From assembly GCA_964493325.1 (NCBI GenBank), contig CAZBMD010000001.1, positions 1 through 64,000 of the forward strand: a DNA stretch of 64,000 nt. The letters run 5' to 3'. The stretch is from CAZBMD01 sp964493325. GTDB lineage: Bacteria; Babelota; Babeliae; Babelales; RVW-14. Every line of letters begins with the position of its first letter. The first letter of the stretch is position 1. Below, one piece after another: positions 9,198 through 19,033 of the stretch. A program made the translations under genes and the position numbers. The notes under the pieces are model-generated. The model was not told the origin of the DNA, made no database searches, and saw only the letters and a program-made list of their open reading frames with translations.

Positions 9198-10562
9198 TTA
9201 TTTTTTATATTCCATAACAAACTTTGGCCAATTACTATCCTGAGCAAATAAACAATTACTGTATGACGGATGAATTCGTCCATTTGATGGGTAGTAAATA
9301 CAAATACCTTTTACATTTGCAAGCGCCATACCTGCTACGTAATTCGGTACAGCTTGTGCAATTTTAAGCATGCCGCTTGCAATAATAGCTTTCAACTGAG
9401 TTACCGCATTCAAATAACCCTTGCTATACGAAGCTGCATGAAATGGTCGCCCTTGCTGTGCAAGAATTTTCGCAGATTTTGGACTTGTTTTTTTAAGCTG
9501 AGCAAGAAGTGCTGAATAGAATGAGTAAAGATCAATATATTCAGGCATAGCCATTTCAATTGATACTTTACGAGCAGCAAGAATTGCAGTTCTTATTGCT
9601 TTATCATTTTCCGCTTTACACTGAGCAACAGCATTTACAAATTGATCAATATTCAGCTTTAGATCATTTATAACATTAAGTCGAATAACTGATTGAGTAT
9701 AATCGGATGCATCTACATCGTTTTTGTACATACCCTTGTAGGCCTCAATCATACTTTTTGCAAGCTCCATAGAAGACAATGTAGGAGCTTTAGTAATATC
9801 TCCTACAAAATTCTGATACCCCCAACCATCAGCAGGTTCTGTCTGTTGAGATCCAACCAAAAGGTCTACGTTATCTTTAACCTGATAACCTACTTCAGTC
9901 ATTGCCATCAAACAAGCATCCATACCCAGAATATCAAGGTTCTTGCCAAGCATTTTCTTGATCTTGGTAACAGCCATAAGAAGATCAGGGTTAGTCAAAC
10001 AAGTTCCCTGTGAGTCATCATACAAAACTCCACGCATATCATGCAAAAGTGATGGCATACCTGGAATTTGAATCCAAGAGCGAATCATCCGTGGAAATTT
10101 TCCAAGCATCATATTTCTAAAATCTTGAATGCCACTGCCATGGTTCCACAAAATCAATGCGTAACGCTTGGCTGGATATTTTTGAATCGCCCAGGCCATT
10201 GAATCAACAAGCTCTTTTCCTGGATTATATCCCATCTCTTTTGACAAAGAATCGTCTTCAATGCGACCTTTTGTTGTAATTCTATAACGCCATGTTTTGT
10301 TATCTTCGGGCTGATCCCATTGAACAAGCTTATTCACAAGGCTATCATTACGCATTCCCTTTTCCATAGCACGAACATTACCCTCAGCAAACGGAGCAAG
10401 ATCATTATCTGCTTGAATATAGGTTAATATGGTCCACTCAGCCTCTGGGCGACCTTTTGTCTCAATAGATTGTTCTTCGGCAAGCAAAAAGCTCCCGTTA
10501 ATCAATAACAGGGATCCGATAGAAGCTACAAAAAGTAACTTTTTGATATTGCTGCTTTTCAT
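9198..10562 (-). CDS. Clostripain family (C11) cysteine peptidase, copy 1
   Basis: C11 peptidases are Cys-His endopeptidases of the caspase-like clan, usually cleaving after Arg or Lys. In this 454-residue protein the catalytic His is H141 in ILWNHGSGI and the catalytic Cys is C217 in GMDACLMAMTEVGYQ. The N-terminal TILTYIQADNDLAPFA strand is typical. The ATG at 10562 is chosen over the upstream TTG because AAGAAGGG lies just before it, and it yields a signal peptide (KKLLFVASIGSLLLINGSFLLA). The protein is therefore exported. A paralogue lies 100 bases upstream on the same strand. The targets may be host proteins or self-processing substrates; that part is inference. Confidence 0.9.
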   Translation of the reverse strand: MKSSNIKKLLFVASIGSLLLINGSFLLAEEQSIETKGRPEAEWTILTYIQADNDLAPFAEGNVRAMEKGMRNDSLVNKLVQWDQPEDNKTWRYRITTKGRIEDDSLSKEMGYNPGKELVDSMAWAIQKYPAKRYALILWNHGSGIQDFRNMMLGKFPRMIRSWIQIPGMPSLLHDMRGVLYDDSQGTCLTNPDLLMAVTKIKKMLGKNLDILGMDACLMAMTEVGYQVKDNVDLLVGSQQTEPADGWGYQNFVGDITKAPTLSSMELAKSMIEAYKGMYKNDVDASDYTQSVIRLNVINDLKLNIDQFVNAVAQCKAENDKAIRTAILAARKVSIEMAMPEYIDLYSFYSALLAQLKKTSPKSAKILAQQGRPFHAASYSKGYLNAVTQLKAIIASGMLKIAQAVPNYVAGMALANVKGICIYYPSNGRIHPSYSNCLFAQDSNWPKFVMEYKK

Positions 10563-10661
10563 CAAAAAACCCTTCTTCAATTAAAACTCTACATTCTAAA
10601 CACACCACTAAGTGCTATTAGAAAGCCTAGTAAAAAAATATAAGTAATTGCAATACTTTTA

Positions 10662-12056
10662 CTAATTTATCAATTCCTTCAAAAAACCATGCCACCCACA
10701 ATCTCGAGCAAAATCAGTGTACTGATAGGATTCATCTATTTGATTGAGGGGAAAGTAGATAGAAAGACCTCGGGCTCGCGATAAATTCTTACCGACAGCA
10801 TATGCTATCACCGTCTGCTCAATCATTTTTTTGGTATAAGATAGCGCAGACCTAAGCCCATCAATTCCTCGATGCTTGATTCTACCTTTTCCCTCTGTAG
10901 AGCCAATTTGCTTATCAAGCTCAACACAAAAAGAATGTAAATCGATATAACTTGAAGCACTAAACTGTACACAACTTCTACGAGCCCGCAAAATAGCATC
11001 CCGCATACCTTCTCTATCAGAAGATTGAGAAGCCTTAAGGCTTTCAACTAGACTATCAATACTGCTTTTGACAAGCGCAATAGAATTCAAGTCCATTGCT
11101 GATTGCGTATAAAATTGAATTTTATCTTTGTAATAATTTTCATACGAATTCACAATGACTTTTGCCGCACTATGCACATCAGATTTATCCGACAGCATTT
11201 TCAAAAATGCCGCATAATTCCATCCGTTAGCAAGCTCAACCTCTTGAGAAGCAACCAAATATTCAGCATAATCCTTTATTTGATAACCAACCTCAGCCAT
11301 TGCCATCAAACAGGCATCCATGCCAAGAAGATCTATCTTCTTATTGCTTAACACATTTGTTTTAATCTCAGAAAGAGCCTGTGAAAGACTTTGGTTATTC
11401 ATATAAGTCTTGCTCTGCTCATTAAAAAGAATTGCTCGATGGTGATGATCAGGCTCTTTTGTAATTCCAAGCAACGTACTTGTTGATCTAAAATCATAGG
11501 ATGGCTCGACCACAGCCGTAGGCACAGTTAGGCCCTCAATATGAATACGAGGATTCTCTAAAAGAATAGATGGGTCAATAGAAAATCTACTAGAATATTG
11601 AGAATTCCATGGTCGCTGATTACCCCATTTTGGATCAATAATACCCAGTCCATGATTCCAAAGAATAAGTGAATATTTTTGAGCAGGACACTTGTCAACA
11701 GCCCATTTCATAGAATCTACAAGTTCCCTTGAACTGGTTCCATCTGTATCATTTGGCAAACAAGTATCAAGTACCATCTTACCTTTTTCAACTTTATATC
11801 TCCAAATCCCTTTTTGGTCGGGTTGGTACCACTGAACAAGAATATTAAGATTTTCACCAGAACCAATGCTCGCCATATCTGTAAAATTTTTGTAAGCAAA
11901 ATTACTCAAGTTATTTCGAGCTTGGACATAAACAAGAACTGTCCAGTCTGCAACAGCTGCAAGCTCACCCCCAAAAGACAGTATCAAGACAAGGAAAATA
12001 AATCTCCTTATCATAGATAATTCTTTAAATTGAAGACTCCCATAACGCACCTTCAT
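10662..12056 (-). CDS. Clostripain family (C11) cysteine peptidase, copy 2
   Basis: This is a 464-residue paralogue of the neighbouring C11 peptidase. Catalytic His is H135 in ILWNHGLGI and catalytic Cys is C249 in GMDACLMAMAEVGYQ. Between them is a longer insert than in copy 1, containing an unusual HHH run (about residues 204-206). The first ATG has a strong AGGGGGAAG ribosome site, giving an 18-residue n-region ahead of the hydrophobic stretch FIFLVLILSFGGELAAVA; an internal ATG at 12014 would give a more compact signal peptide. It is exported like its neighbour. The pair arose by tandem duplication but has clearly diverged, since many loop residues differ while both catalytic motifs are intact. 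Confidence 0.9.
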   Translation of the reverse strand: MKVRYGSLQFKELSMIRRFIFLVLILSFGGELAAVADWTVLVYVQARNNLSNFAYKNFTDMASIGSGENLNILVQWYQPDQKGIWRYKVEKGKMVLDTCLPNDTDGTSSRELVDSMKWAVDKCPAQKYSLILWNHGLGIIDPKWGNQRPWNSQYSSRFSIDPSILLENPRIHIEGLTVPTAVVEPSYDFRSTSTLLGITKEPDHHHRAILFNEQSKTYMNNQSLSQALSEIKTNVLSNKKIDLLGMDACLMAMAEVGYQIKDYAEYLVASQEVELANGWNYAAFLKMLSDKSDVHSAAKVIVNSYENYYKDKIQFYTQSAMDLNSIALVKSSIDSLVESLKASQSSDREGMRDAILRARRSCVQFSASSYIDLHSFCVELDKQIGSTEGKGRIKHRGIDGLRSALSYTKKMIEQTVIAYAVGKNLSRARGLSIYFPLNQIDESYQYTDFARDCGWHGFLKELIN

Positions 12057-12387
12057 ACGACTTCCCCCTGAAATTTGTGATGATCACGCTTCTATTCGCT
12101 CAGAGTCTCTTTAAGATCCCTGTTAATCGATTCTTTTATAAACTTCCTACTATGAGGCTACAAAAATGACCACTTTAAAGTCAATGTTATTTTATAATTG
12201 AAATTATTTTTGTTTTTTATTAAACCTATCAATATTTTCTCAAAAATCATTTTTGAGCAACAGATTAATTTTTTTTAATCTTAACCTGTTGCGTTTATCC
12301 ACTGTTTGTTGTACTTTCCCCATTTGACCTCTCTTTATTTTTATGCGTAAAAAATCACAAAAACCATCGAATAAACCTAGGAATGTG
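12057..12387. other. Divergent intergenic region with two consecutive hairpins before leuS
   Basis: No gene is visible. CTCAAAAA (12239-12246) pairs with TTTTTGAG (12250-12257). GCAACAGATTAA (12257-12268) pairs with TTAATC (12275-12280) and TGTTGC (12287-12292) across a six-base bulge. The hairpins lie within 150 bases upstream of the leuS start and could belong to a leader or to promoter-proximal regulation. I see no T-box signature. Confidence 0.4.
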
Positions 12388-14838
12388 ATGAGTTATAACT
12401 TCAAAGAAATCGAAGCAAAGTGGCGCCTTGCTTGGCAAAAAGAGCCATACTTCAAAACAAAGAACAACCACCAAGGGGAAAAATACTACTGCCTTGACAT
12501 GTTTCCCTATCCCTCAGGATCTGGCCTTCACGTAGGACACTGGAAGGGATATGTTCTATCCGACGTCTATGCCAGAATGAAATGGCTGCAAGGGTTTAAT
12601 GTCCTTCATCCCATGGGCTGGGATGCATTTGGCCTGCCAGCAGAAAATGACGCCATAAAAAAAGGTATTCATCCGGCAATTGGTACAGCCAAGAATGTGG
12701 CAGTCTTTAAAGAGCAGCTCGCTCAAATTGGAGCAATCTACGACTGGGACAAGGAACTTGATACCACTAATCCTTCCTACTATAAATGGACTCAGTGGAT
12801 TTTCTTGCAAATGTACAAGGCAGGGCTTGCTTATGAAGAAGAAACACCTATTAACTGGTGCACCCAATGCTTGACCGGCCTTGCCAACGAAGAGGTAGTT
12901 AATGGGGGCTGCGAACGCTGCGGAAGCTCAGTTATTCCAAAAAAAGTTAGACAGTGGATTTTACGTATCACCTCTTACGCAGAAAAATTACTTGAAGGTC
13001 TTAATCGTCTTGAATGGCCAGAAAAAGTAAAATTAATGCAAAAAAATTGGATCGGCAAAAGCGAGGGCTTAATTTTCACAGCACCGGTCAAAGACTCACA
13101 TCTTACTATTCAAACATTTACCGCTCATTTTGAAATGTTCTATGCGGATATGTTTGTTGTCATAGCTCCAGACCACGCACTCCTCCCAGAGTTACTTGAA
13201 GGAGTTGCAAACAAAGACGAAATTCTTGCAGCCTGCGAAAAAATGGTTCAAAAGCGCCTTGAACGCGATCATGACGCGGACAAAGAGATTGAAGGAATTT
13301 TCACTGGCCGATACATTGTTGATCCTATTGGCAACGGCGACTTACCTATCTGGGTAGCCAGCTTTGCCATCAAAGATTATGGAACTGGCATTGTAAAATG
13401 CTCAGCACATGATGAACGCGATTTTAAATTTGCAAAAAAATACGGGATCAAAATCAAATCAGTTATGATTCCACCCAATGATCCAGAGCGCGAACAACGG
13501 GTGAGAAACCTTGAAGAATGCTATGTGGATACACAAAATGGCATTTTAATTGGACACCCCGATTTTGAAGGCAGACGGGCCGCAGACAGCAGACAATTTG
13601 TTATCGATTATTGCATTCAAAAAGGTTATGCCACTCCAAAAGTTTCTTATAAATTGCGCGATTGGGTTTTTTCACGCCAGCGCTATTGGGGCGAGCCAAT
13701 CCCATTGGTTCACTGCGGCTCTTGTGGTATTGTACCGGTACCTGAAGATCAACTACCTATTAAGTTACCTGAAATTGAAAAATACCAACCAACAGGTACG
13801 GGAGAATCTCCCCTTGCATCTGTACAAGATTGGGTCAATACAGCCTGTCCAACATGCTCGGGCCCTGCTAAACGCGAGACCAATACCATGCCTCAGTGGG
13901 CAGGATCTTGTTGGTACTTTTTGCGCTACCCAAATCCAAACATCCAAGATAAGCCATTTGATCTAGAAGACATGAAGTACTGGATGCCTGTGGACTTGTA
14001 TGTTGGTGGCATTGAGCATGCTATTTTACACCTACTTTATGCCCGATTCTATATCAAAGTTCTTTATGACCTTGGGCACTTGCCTTTTGATGAACCATTC
14101 AAACAGCTGTTTAATCAGGGAATGGTTTGCATGAAATCAAGTATCACTGGTCGCGTTGAAAAAATGTCGAAATCCAAAGGGAATGTGGTCAATCCTAACG
14201 AAATTGTAGACGAACTTGGGTCAGATACACTTCGCATGTACATGCTCTTTATGGGCCCTCCTGAACTTGATACCGAATGGCAATCAGAATCCATTCGAGG
14301 CTTACGCAGTTTCTTAAATAGACTCTGGGCGTTCCTGACCAATACTGAGAATATTTTGCCTGCAGGCGCAAAGGCTGATGATAAAACAGTGCGACGCTTT
14401 CATCAATTTCTTAAAGCTTTTCAAACACGTGTTGATCAATTTAAAGTTAATACAGCTGTTTCAGCAATCATGGAATATCTTAATGATCTGCAAGGACAAA
14501 AACTTAAATTAGATCATGAACTGCTTGAAAAATTCTTGGTAACCATTTCAATTATGGCTCCTCATTTTTCGAGCGAACTGTTAGAACAACTCCTTCAAAA
14601 GCAGCTAGCAACAAGTTCTTGGCCCACTTTTGACGAGGCACTAGCGCATGTTTCTGAAGCAGAACTAGCCGTACAAGTAAACGGAAAATTACGCACAACC
14701 TTGCAAATACAACGAGGAACGACTCAAGCAGAAATTGAACCAGCAGCAAAAAAAGCTGCACATAAATGGCTTGAAAATGGAACAATTGTAAAAGTAATTT
14801 TTGTACAAGACCGACTCATTAATTTTGTTATCAAATAA
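12388..14838 (+). CDS. leuS: Leucyl-tRNA synthetase with altered editing motif
   Basis: LeuRS charges tRNA-Leu. The 816-residue class I enzyme has the HIGH-type box HVGH (48-51), a zinc-site-like CTQC...CERC pair, and KMSKS (592-596). The ATG at 12388 is chosen because TAGGA lies seven bases upstream; the frame opens 15 codons earlier at an ATG with no ribosome site. The CP1 editing domain is present by length, but the threonine-rich motif, normally FTTRPDT, reads FTAHFEM (244-250), while AHDERDF further on is kept. Proofreading of misacylated tRNA may thus be weakened or work differently. The transaldolase gene follows after 15 bases. Confidence 0.96.
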   Translation: MSYNFKEIEAKWRLAWQKEPYFKTKNNHQGEKYYCLDMFPYPSGSGLHVGHWKGYVLSDVYARMKWLQGFNVLHPMGWDAFGLPAENDAIKKGIHPAIGTAKNVAVFKEQLAQIGAIYDWDKELDTTNPSYYKWTQWIFLQMYKAGLAYEEETPINWCTQCLTGLANEEVVNGGCERCGSSVIPKKVRQWILRITSYAEKLLEGLNRLEWPEKVKLMQKNWIGKSEGLIFTAPVKDSHLTIQTFTAHFEMFYADMFVVIAPDHALLPELLEGVANKDEILAACEKMVQKRLERDHDADKEIEGIFTGRYIVDPIGNGDLPIWVASFAIKDYGTGIVKCSAHDERDFKFAKKYGIKIKSVMIPPNDPEREQRVRNLEECYVDTQNGILIGHPDFEGRRAADSRQFVIDYCIQKGYATPKVSYKLRDWVFSRQRYWGEPIPLVHCGSCGIVPVPEDQLPIKLPEIEKYQPTGTGESPLASVQDWVNTACPTCSGPAKRETNTMPQWAGSCWYFLRYPNPNIQDKPFDLEDMKYWMPVDLYVGGIEHAILHLLYARFYIKVLYDLGHLPFDEPFKQLFNQGMVCMKSSITGRVEKMSKSKGNVVNPNEIVDELGSDTLRMYMLFMGPPELDTEWQSESIRGLRSFLNRLWAFLTNTENILPAGAKADDKTVRRFHQFLKAFQTRVDQFKVNTAVSAIMEYLNDLQGQKLKLDHELLEKFLVTISIMAPHFSSELLEQLLQKQLATSSWPTFDEALAHVSEAELAVQVNGKLRTTLQIQRGTTQAEIEPAAKKAAHKWLENGTIVKVIFVQDRLINFVIK

Positions 14839-14853
14839 AAAATAGGACTATCT

Positions 14854-15516
14854 ATGAAAATTTTTCTAGATACAGCAAACCGCGATGTCATTAAAAAATG
14901 GATGCCAACAGGGATTATTGATGGCATAACCACCAACCCTTCGCATCTCAGTAAAGAAGGCGGCGATATCCAATCTGTTTTAAAAGACATTTGTAACATG
15001 GTGCCTGGCGACGTCAGCATCGAAGTTGTCGAAAAAACGCCAGACGCTGTTTACAAACAAGCACACGAAATTGCAAAGTTTGCATCTAACGTGGTTGTTA
15101 AAATTCCATTTGCAGAAATCTATCTTCCCGTTATGAAAAAATTGATCAGCGAGAATGTCCGCATCAACGTAACACTTGTCTTTACAACGCTACAAGCGCT
15201 TCTTGTTTCTAAACTTGGAGTTACATACCTCTCTCCTTTTGTGGGTCGTTGGGATGAAATTGGCGTTCCTGGAACATCGCTACTCAACGACATTGTAAAC
15301 CTTAAGCACACGTACGACTTTAAAACAGAAATTCTTGCAGCGTCACTACGAACCATTCCTCATTGGCAAGAAGCCGCTCTTGCTGGAGCTGACATTGCAA
15401 CAGTTCCCCCTGCACTTCTTGAAGCTGCCACAAAACACCCTCTCACAGAGCGTGGTATAGAAATGTTTGACAACGATTGGAAAAAATTAAGTAAGACATC
15501 TCTTTTTGAAGAGTAA
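14854..15516 (+). CDS. Transaldolase, small FSA/TalC-type
   Basis: The 220-residue length fits the compact transaldolase/fructose-6-phosphate aldolase group. The Schiff-base lysine is K83 in VVVKIPF. The N-terminal MKIFLDTANRDVI and the GITTNPS motif are diagnostic, and SPFVGRWDE is present. Usually these proteins move dihydroxyacetone units in the pentose phosphate pathway. Together with the transketolase at 4-5.9 kb this supports the non-oxidative branch. It lies 15 bases after leuS and is probably cotranscribed. Sequence alone does not separate transaldolase from F6P aldolase activity. Confidence 0.9.
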   Translation: MKIFLDTANRDVIKKWMPTGIIDGITTNPSHLSKEGGDIQSVLKDICNMVPGDVSIEVVEKTPDAVYKQAHEIAKFASNVVVKIPFAEIYLPVMKKLISENVRINVTLVFTTLQALLVSKLGVTYLSPFVGRWDEIGVPGTSLLNDIVNLKHTYDFKTEILAASLRTIPHWQEAALAGADIATVPPALLEAATKHPLTERGIEMFDNDWKKLSKTSLFEE

Positions 15517-15768
15517 GAAAATAATATAAAAAAATCTTACATAATGATCCGCTTTTTTAAAGAAACTTGAGTTTTTAAAAAAGTAATTTAGGGTAGGAGC
15601 AGGAGATAGAGAGTAGTAATGGAGGTTATTTTTCTTTTTCTCAGCTTTGCAGCGTTCTCACAAACAATTCTCCCTTTTAAAGTTATTGAGTTTTAAGTCC
15701 TGCATCTTTAATGTTATATAAAAATATAAAAGGTTTCAGGATAATCAGTATCAGAGGAGAGTAGTGGA

Positions 15769-16269
15769 ATGAAGGCTGTCATAGTTCTTGTATCGCTTAC
15801 GGTCAATCTAATGTTTTTTGCACAACTTTTATGTGGCAAAAATTCTTCAGAAATACACAACGTTTATAAAAAAATTGGAGCAGAACTTATTAATCTTCGA
15901 AAAGAGTTTTCGGCAACGCAACCAAAAGTCTACTCGCTTCTTGATCAGGTCGACAAAATGTATACCCTGACACAAACAGCACAGCAAAAAAAAACAGTTT
16001 ATCGTCAAAAATACAAAGAATCTGTACAACTGGGAGCAGCTGCTCAGCAAGAAAATATAATCCTACAAGCGCAGGTTAAAACCCTTGAAAGCAAACTACT
16101 TCTAGTTTCAAAAAAACTTGAGGAAGAAAAACAACTTCGCGAATATATTGCAAAAGCTTATCAAGAAAAACCTGTTACCGCGCCAACTCCCATTATAAAG
16201 CAAGATCCAATAATGGATGATCAAAGCTTAAGTCGAACCTCAACTTCTGATCCAATTTCGCCTCGTTGA
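15769..16269 (+). CDS. Secreted coiled-coil protein, unknown
   Basis: The protein has 166 residues, with a signal peptide (VIVLVSLTVNLMFFAQLLCG) followed by an almost continuous heptad-rich helix, roughly residues 25-130, and a polar Pro/Ser/Asp tail. AGAGGAG lies upstream of the ATG. Its last 49 bases overlap the 3' end of the convergent TamB-like gene. The 250 bases before it contain a purine-rich stretch but no convincing gene. Size and architecture are like periplasmic Skp/OmpH-type or coiled-coil spacer proteins, but I cannot assign a family. Confidence 0.6.
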   Translation: MKAVIVLVSLTVNLMFFAQLLCGKNSSEIHNVYKKIGAELINLRKEFSATQPKVYSLLDQVDKMYTLTQTAQQKKTVYRQKYKESVQLGAAAQQENIILQAQVKTLESKLLLVSKKLEEEKQLREYIAKAYQEKPVTAPTPIIKQDPIMDDQSLSRTSTSDPISPR

Positions 16270-19013
16270 TCTTTCACCACTTTGACGTTTACATCATCAG
16301 ACAATAGATACTGAAGGTAAAATGAAAAATCTTCTTGAAGATTAAAGTTCTTTTGAATTTGAGCATGAAGCTGCTCATTCAGATCAACAGAGAAAATTCC
16401 TTTAATACCTCCACGGGCAGACTGGTCGGTAAAATTGGGAGCAATTTGCACGTAACGCAACGGCCTTGTTAATTTTTCAAAGATAGAAGATGCGCGCGGC
16501 AAATGTTTTTTACGACCAAGAAAAATATGATTTAAATTTTGCATCAGCATAGCAGGAAGATCAGCTTGCAAAGTTGTATGCTCAGATCCTGCCAGTAAAA
16601 GTCCAAAGATTTGCTCTTCGGTAAGCTCGGGCGAAGATTCAAGCATCACAGTTGGTTTTTCTAGCGATCCGGTAGCTTGCAGCGTAATTTGATATTTATT
16701 AATTCTATTTTTTGCAACCAAGTCGATAAGAGGATCGTTCATTTGATTGGTAAGAAACTCTATCTTTCCATAGTCGATCAATAATCGGTTTCTTAAAAAT
16801 TTAAGATGCCCTCCTTCTAAATTTACAGTACCAGTCACACGCGGCATCTGAATAACCTCCTTACTGCATGCGTATAAAAATCGAATATCAAGATGAGCAA
16901 AAGTTTCGAGCGCTTCGGTTGCAACTTTAATTGGTTTCTCAGTCACCACAACAACATCAATACCAAACCCTTGAGCTCCGTTACTCAATAAACTCAATGG
17001 CCCTGTTGAGCTCAATGAATGACGTGTAAAAATACTATCACGCAACAGCGAACGCTTGAGCGTAAGATTGCCTGTCAATCGAAGCTCGGTATCGGGAAGC
17101 TTATTAAGCAAACAGTTTCCGTAAATAAGTCCATAGAAATCGCGCTTCCAATTTACAAATAAATTATCAACTTGAAGCGGTGCATGCATAAGGCTGATTT
17201 CATAGTTATCATTTAAGGCTATAACTCCTCGCGGACAACGCAAAAATCCGTTACCACACCCCATCGCAAAATCAGAAATCTCTATATTTTTTTCGGACAC
17301 TTTTACCAAAAAAGAAGAACTTAGAGAATCTATAAGGTTACGATTTTCAGGAAGATAAAATCGCCCTCGCTTTAATTGCACAGAGCCACGAACTTGATCA
17401 AAGCGATCTTGATCAAGCGAGACCCCAAAAACACAATGAGTACCAAATACCGAATGCTGCATTGTTTCACTCAATAATGCTTGCAAAAAAGAATATTGGA
17501 CTGTCCCTTGCAGTCGCCGATCTTCCTCTGTTGCTTGCAAATTAATTTGGCGCTTGTTGTTGCGGACAACTATAAATCGATCAATGTAATAAGCAGGGTC
17601 ATGCGCAAGGCGCACAACAAATGATCCATCACCCGTGTGCAGACCTGATAAATAAGCATATTTTTTACCGGTCATATAATTACCGCTGATTGTTGTATAT
17701 TCATCTCCATTATCATCGGAGAGCATACATCGATACTCACCCTGAATGCGTCCGATTTTATTAATCGTGCATGAGCTAACAAAGTCACCATCATTAATGA
17801 TAAGGTTGGAACGCAGAGCAGGCACAGACCCAAACCCAGGAATTTTCATTGATCCTTTATTCACAAGATTTATACTGCCAGTCTTGCTGGGCAAATCCCA
17901 CACATATGAACCTGTCAAAGACATGTCAGCGGTAGGTGTAATGGTTACAGACCCCTCAATGGATTTACCATCAGCGCACCTAAGCGATGCGTTTCCTCCT
18001 GATAAAGCAATACCTCCAATAGACAACCCTTTAAAATCAAGATTACAGGCCGCAACCAGAGCATTATTTGTCCACGTCATTGAACTTTCAATAGCGCAGC
18101 GACCAGATAGATTACACAGTTGTAAAGGTGTTTGTTGATTAAGTAAGAATATTGAAAAAGCTTGCATACCATCTTGCACTGCAAGAGTGCCGGTAATGCT
18201 CACCTCATTAGGCTGTATTCCGGCATGCAAGTCAGTTATTTTTTTTGCATCAGATAGAGCAATAGAAATTTTATCGCCACTCCACGACCCTTGCAAAGCA
18301 TATCCGTTTGCTAAATCAAGTATAGGACTGCTAAGTCCGCAATTAATTTGCCCACTCCAACGAGCAACCGACTTATCATAAAAAAATGAAGTTAAGCCAG
18401 AAGCTTCCTTAATAATTTCAACATCATTCAATCTAGCATGTGCCGCTATCAAAGAAACTTTGCCGGTCCATGCACGATCTTTATTTTTTATTTCTCTATC
18501 CTTTTTTATTACAAAAGTACCCAACGTAGCAATGTCACAAGGACCCTGCGGAGTTGTAAGAGCAAGCTCAAGATTATTAATTTTAATCATGCGAGGTCGA
18601 ATTTTAAAATCACTTGAAGAGGAAGAAAGCATCATGTAGACGTGGTCTAAGATTGCACAGCCATCAAGCGAAAGGTCACTACATACACGAATATTATTGA
18701 GAGTAATGGTTAGAAAAAGCTTTTTAAAAAGCAACATACCGGGTGAAACCTGAATTTTACATTCTTCAAAATTCCATGAAAATTTTTTGTCATCACGAGG
18801 CTTGATGGTGCCATTTTTGCAATACAATGAACAGGTAAAAAGATTGATAGCAAACTCTTCAGGACTGATATCAACCTGCCACTCATTTTCAAGCGACTTG
18901 ATGATGGTTTCTGATAAAAAGCTCTGAACATGTAAATTGTGTTGCAAAATCCACACAGAAATAAATATTCCGCATGCAAGCGCTCCAAGAAGCCTGAGTG
19001 CTACTTTTATCAT
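16221..19013 (-). CDS. TamB/DUF490-type translocation and assembly protein
   Basis: TamB proteins span the periplasm with a long beta-groove and serve outer-membrane biogenesis or phospholipid transport. The 930-residue chain starts with a single membrane anchor (VALRLLGALACGIFISVWIL), continues as repetitive beta-strand sequence, and ends in a DUF490-like segment: YGKIEFLTNQMNDPLIDLVA, then a C-terminal beta-rich end with EQIFGLLLAGSEH and SEVEVRLKL. The frame extends to a TTG at 19037 that overlaps the pseudopilin stop; the ATG at 19013 gives the better anchor. It is coupled to the upstream pseudopilin gene. No TamA is in the window. Family assignment is by architecture and C-terminal motifs. 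Confidence 0.8.
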   Translation of the reverse strand: MIKVALRLLGALACGIFISVWILQHNLHVQSFLSETIIKSLENEWQVDISPEEFAINLFTCSLYCKNGTIKPRDDKKFSWNFEECKIQVSPGMLLFKKLFLTITLNNIRVCSDLSLDGCAILDHVYMMLSSSSSDFKIRPRMIKINNLELALTTPQGPCDIATLGTFVIKKDREIKNKDRAWTGKVSLIAAHARLNDVEIIKEASGLTSFFYDKSVARWSGQINCGLSSPILDLANGYALQGSWSGDKISIALSDAKKITDLHAGIQPNEVSITGTLAVQDGMQAFSIFLLNQQTPLQLCNLSGRCAIESSMTWTNNALVAACNLDFKGLSIGGIALSGGNASLRCADGKSIEGSVTITPTADMSLTGSYVWDLPSKTGSINLVNKGSMKIPGFGSVPALRSNLIINDGDFVSSCTINKIGRIQGEYRCMLSDDNGDEYTTISGNYMTGKKYAYLSGLHTGDGSFVVRLAHDPAYYIDRFIVVRNNKRQINLQATEEDRRLQGTVQYSFLQALLSETMQHSVFGTHCVFGVSLDQDRFDQVRGSVQLKRGRFYLPENRNLIDSLSSSFLVKVSEKNIEISDFAMGCGNGFLRCPRGVIALNDNYEISLMHAPLQVDNLFVNWKRDFYGLIYGNCLLNKLPDTELRLTGNLTLKRSLLRDSIFTRHSLSSTGPLSLLSNGAQGFGIDVVVVTEKPIKVATEALETFAHLDIRFLYACSKEVIQMPRVTGTVNLEGGHLKFLRNRLLIDYGKIEFLTNQMNDPLIDLVAKNRINKYQITLQATGSLEKPTVMLESSPELTEEQIFGLLLAGSEHTTLQADLPAMLMQNLNHIFLGRKKHLPRASSIFEKLTRPLRYVQIAPNFTDQSARGGIKGIFSVDLNEQLHAQIQKNFNLQEDFSFYLQYLLSDDVNVKVVKDQRGEIGSEVEVRLKL

Positions 19014-19033
19014 GGTAACGCCAGTATCCTTTA

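Noticed and set aside
12057..12387. T-box or riboswitch before leuS
   Set aside because: Two hairpins are visible but neither a T-box sequence nor a specifier loop can be found.
15619..15696. 25-codon hydrophobic open frame (MEVIFLFLSFAAFSQ) before the 15.8-kb gene
   Set aside because: Purine-rich DNA before it mimics a ribosome site, but length and absence of comparative support make it too weak to annotate.
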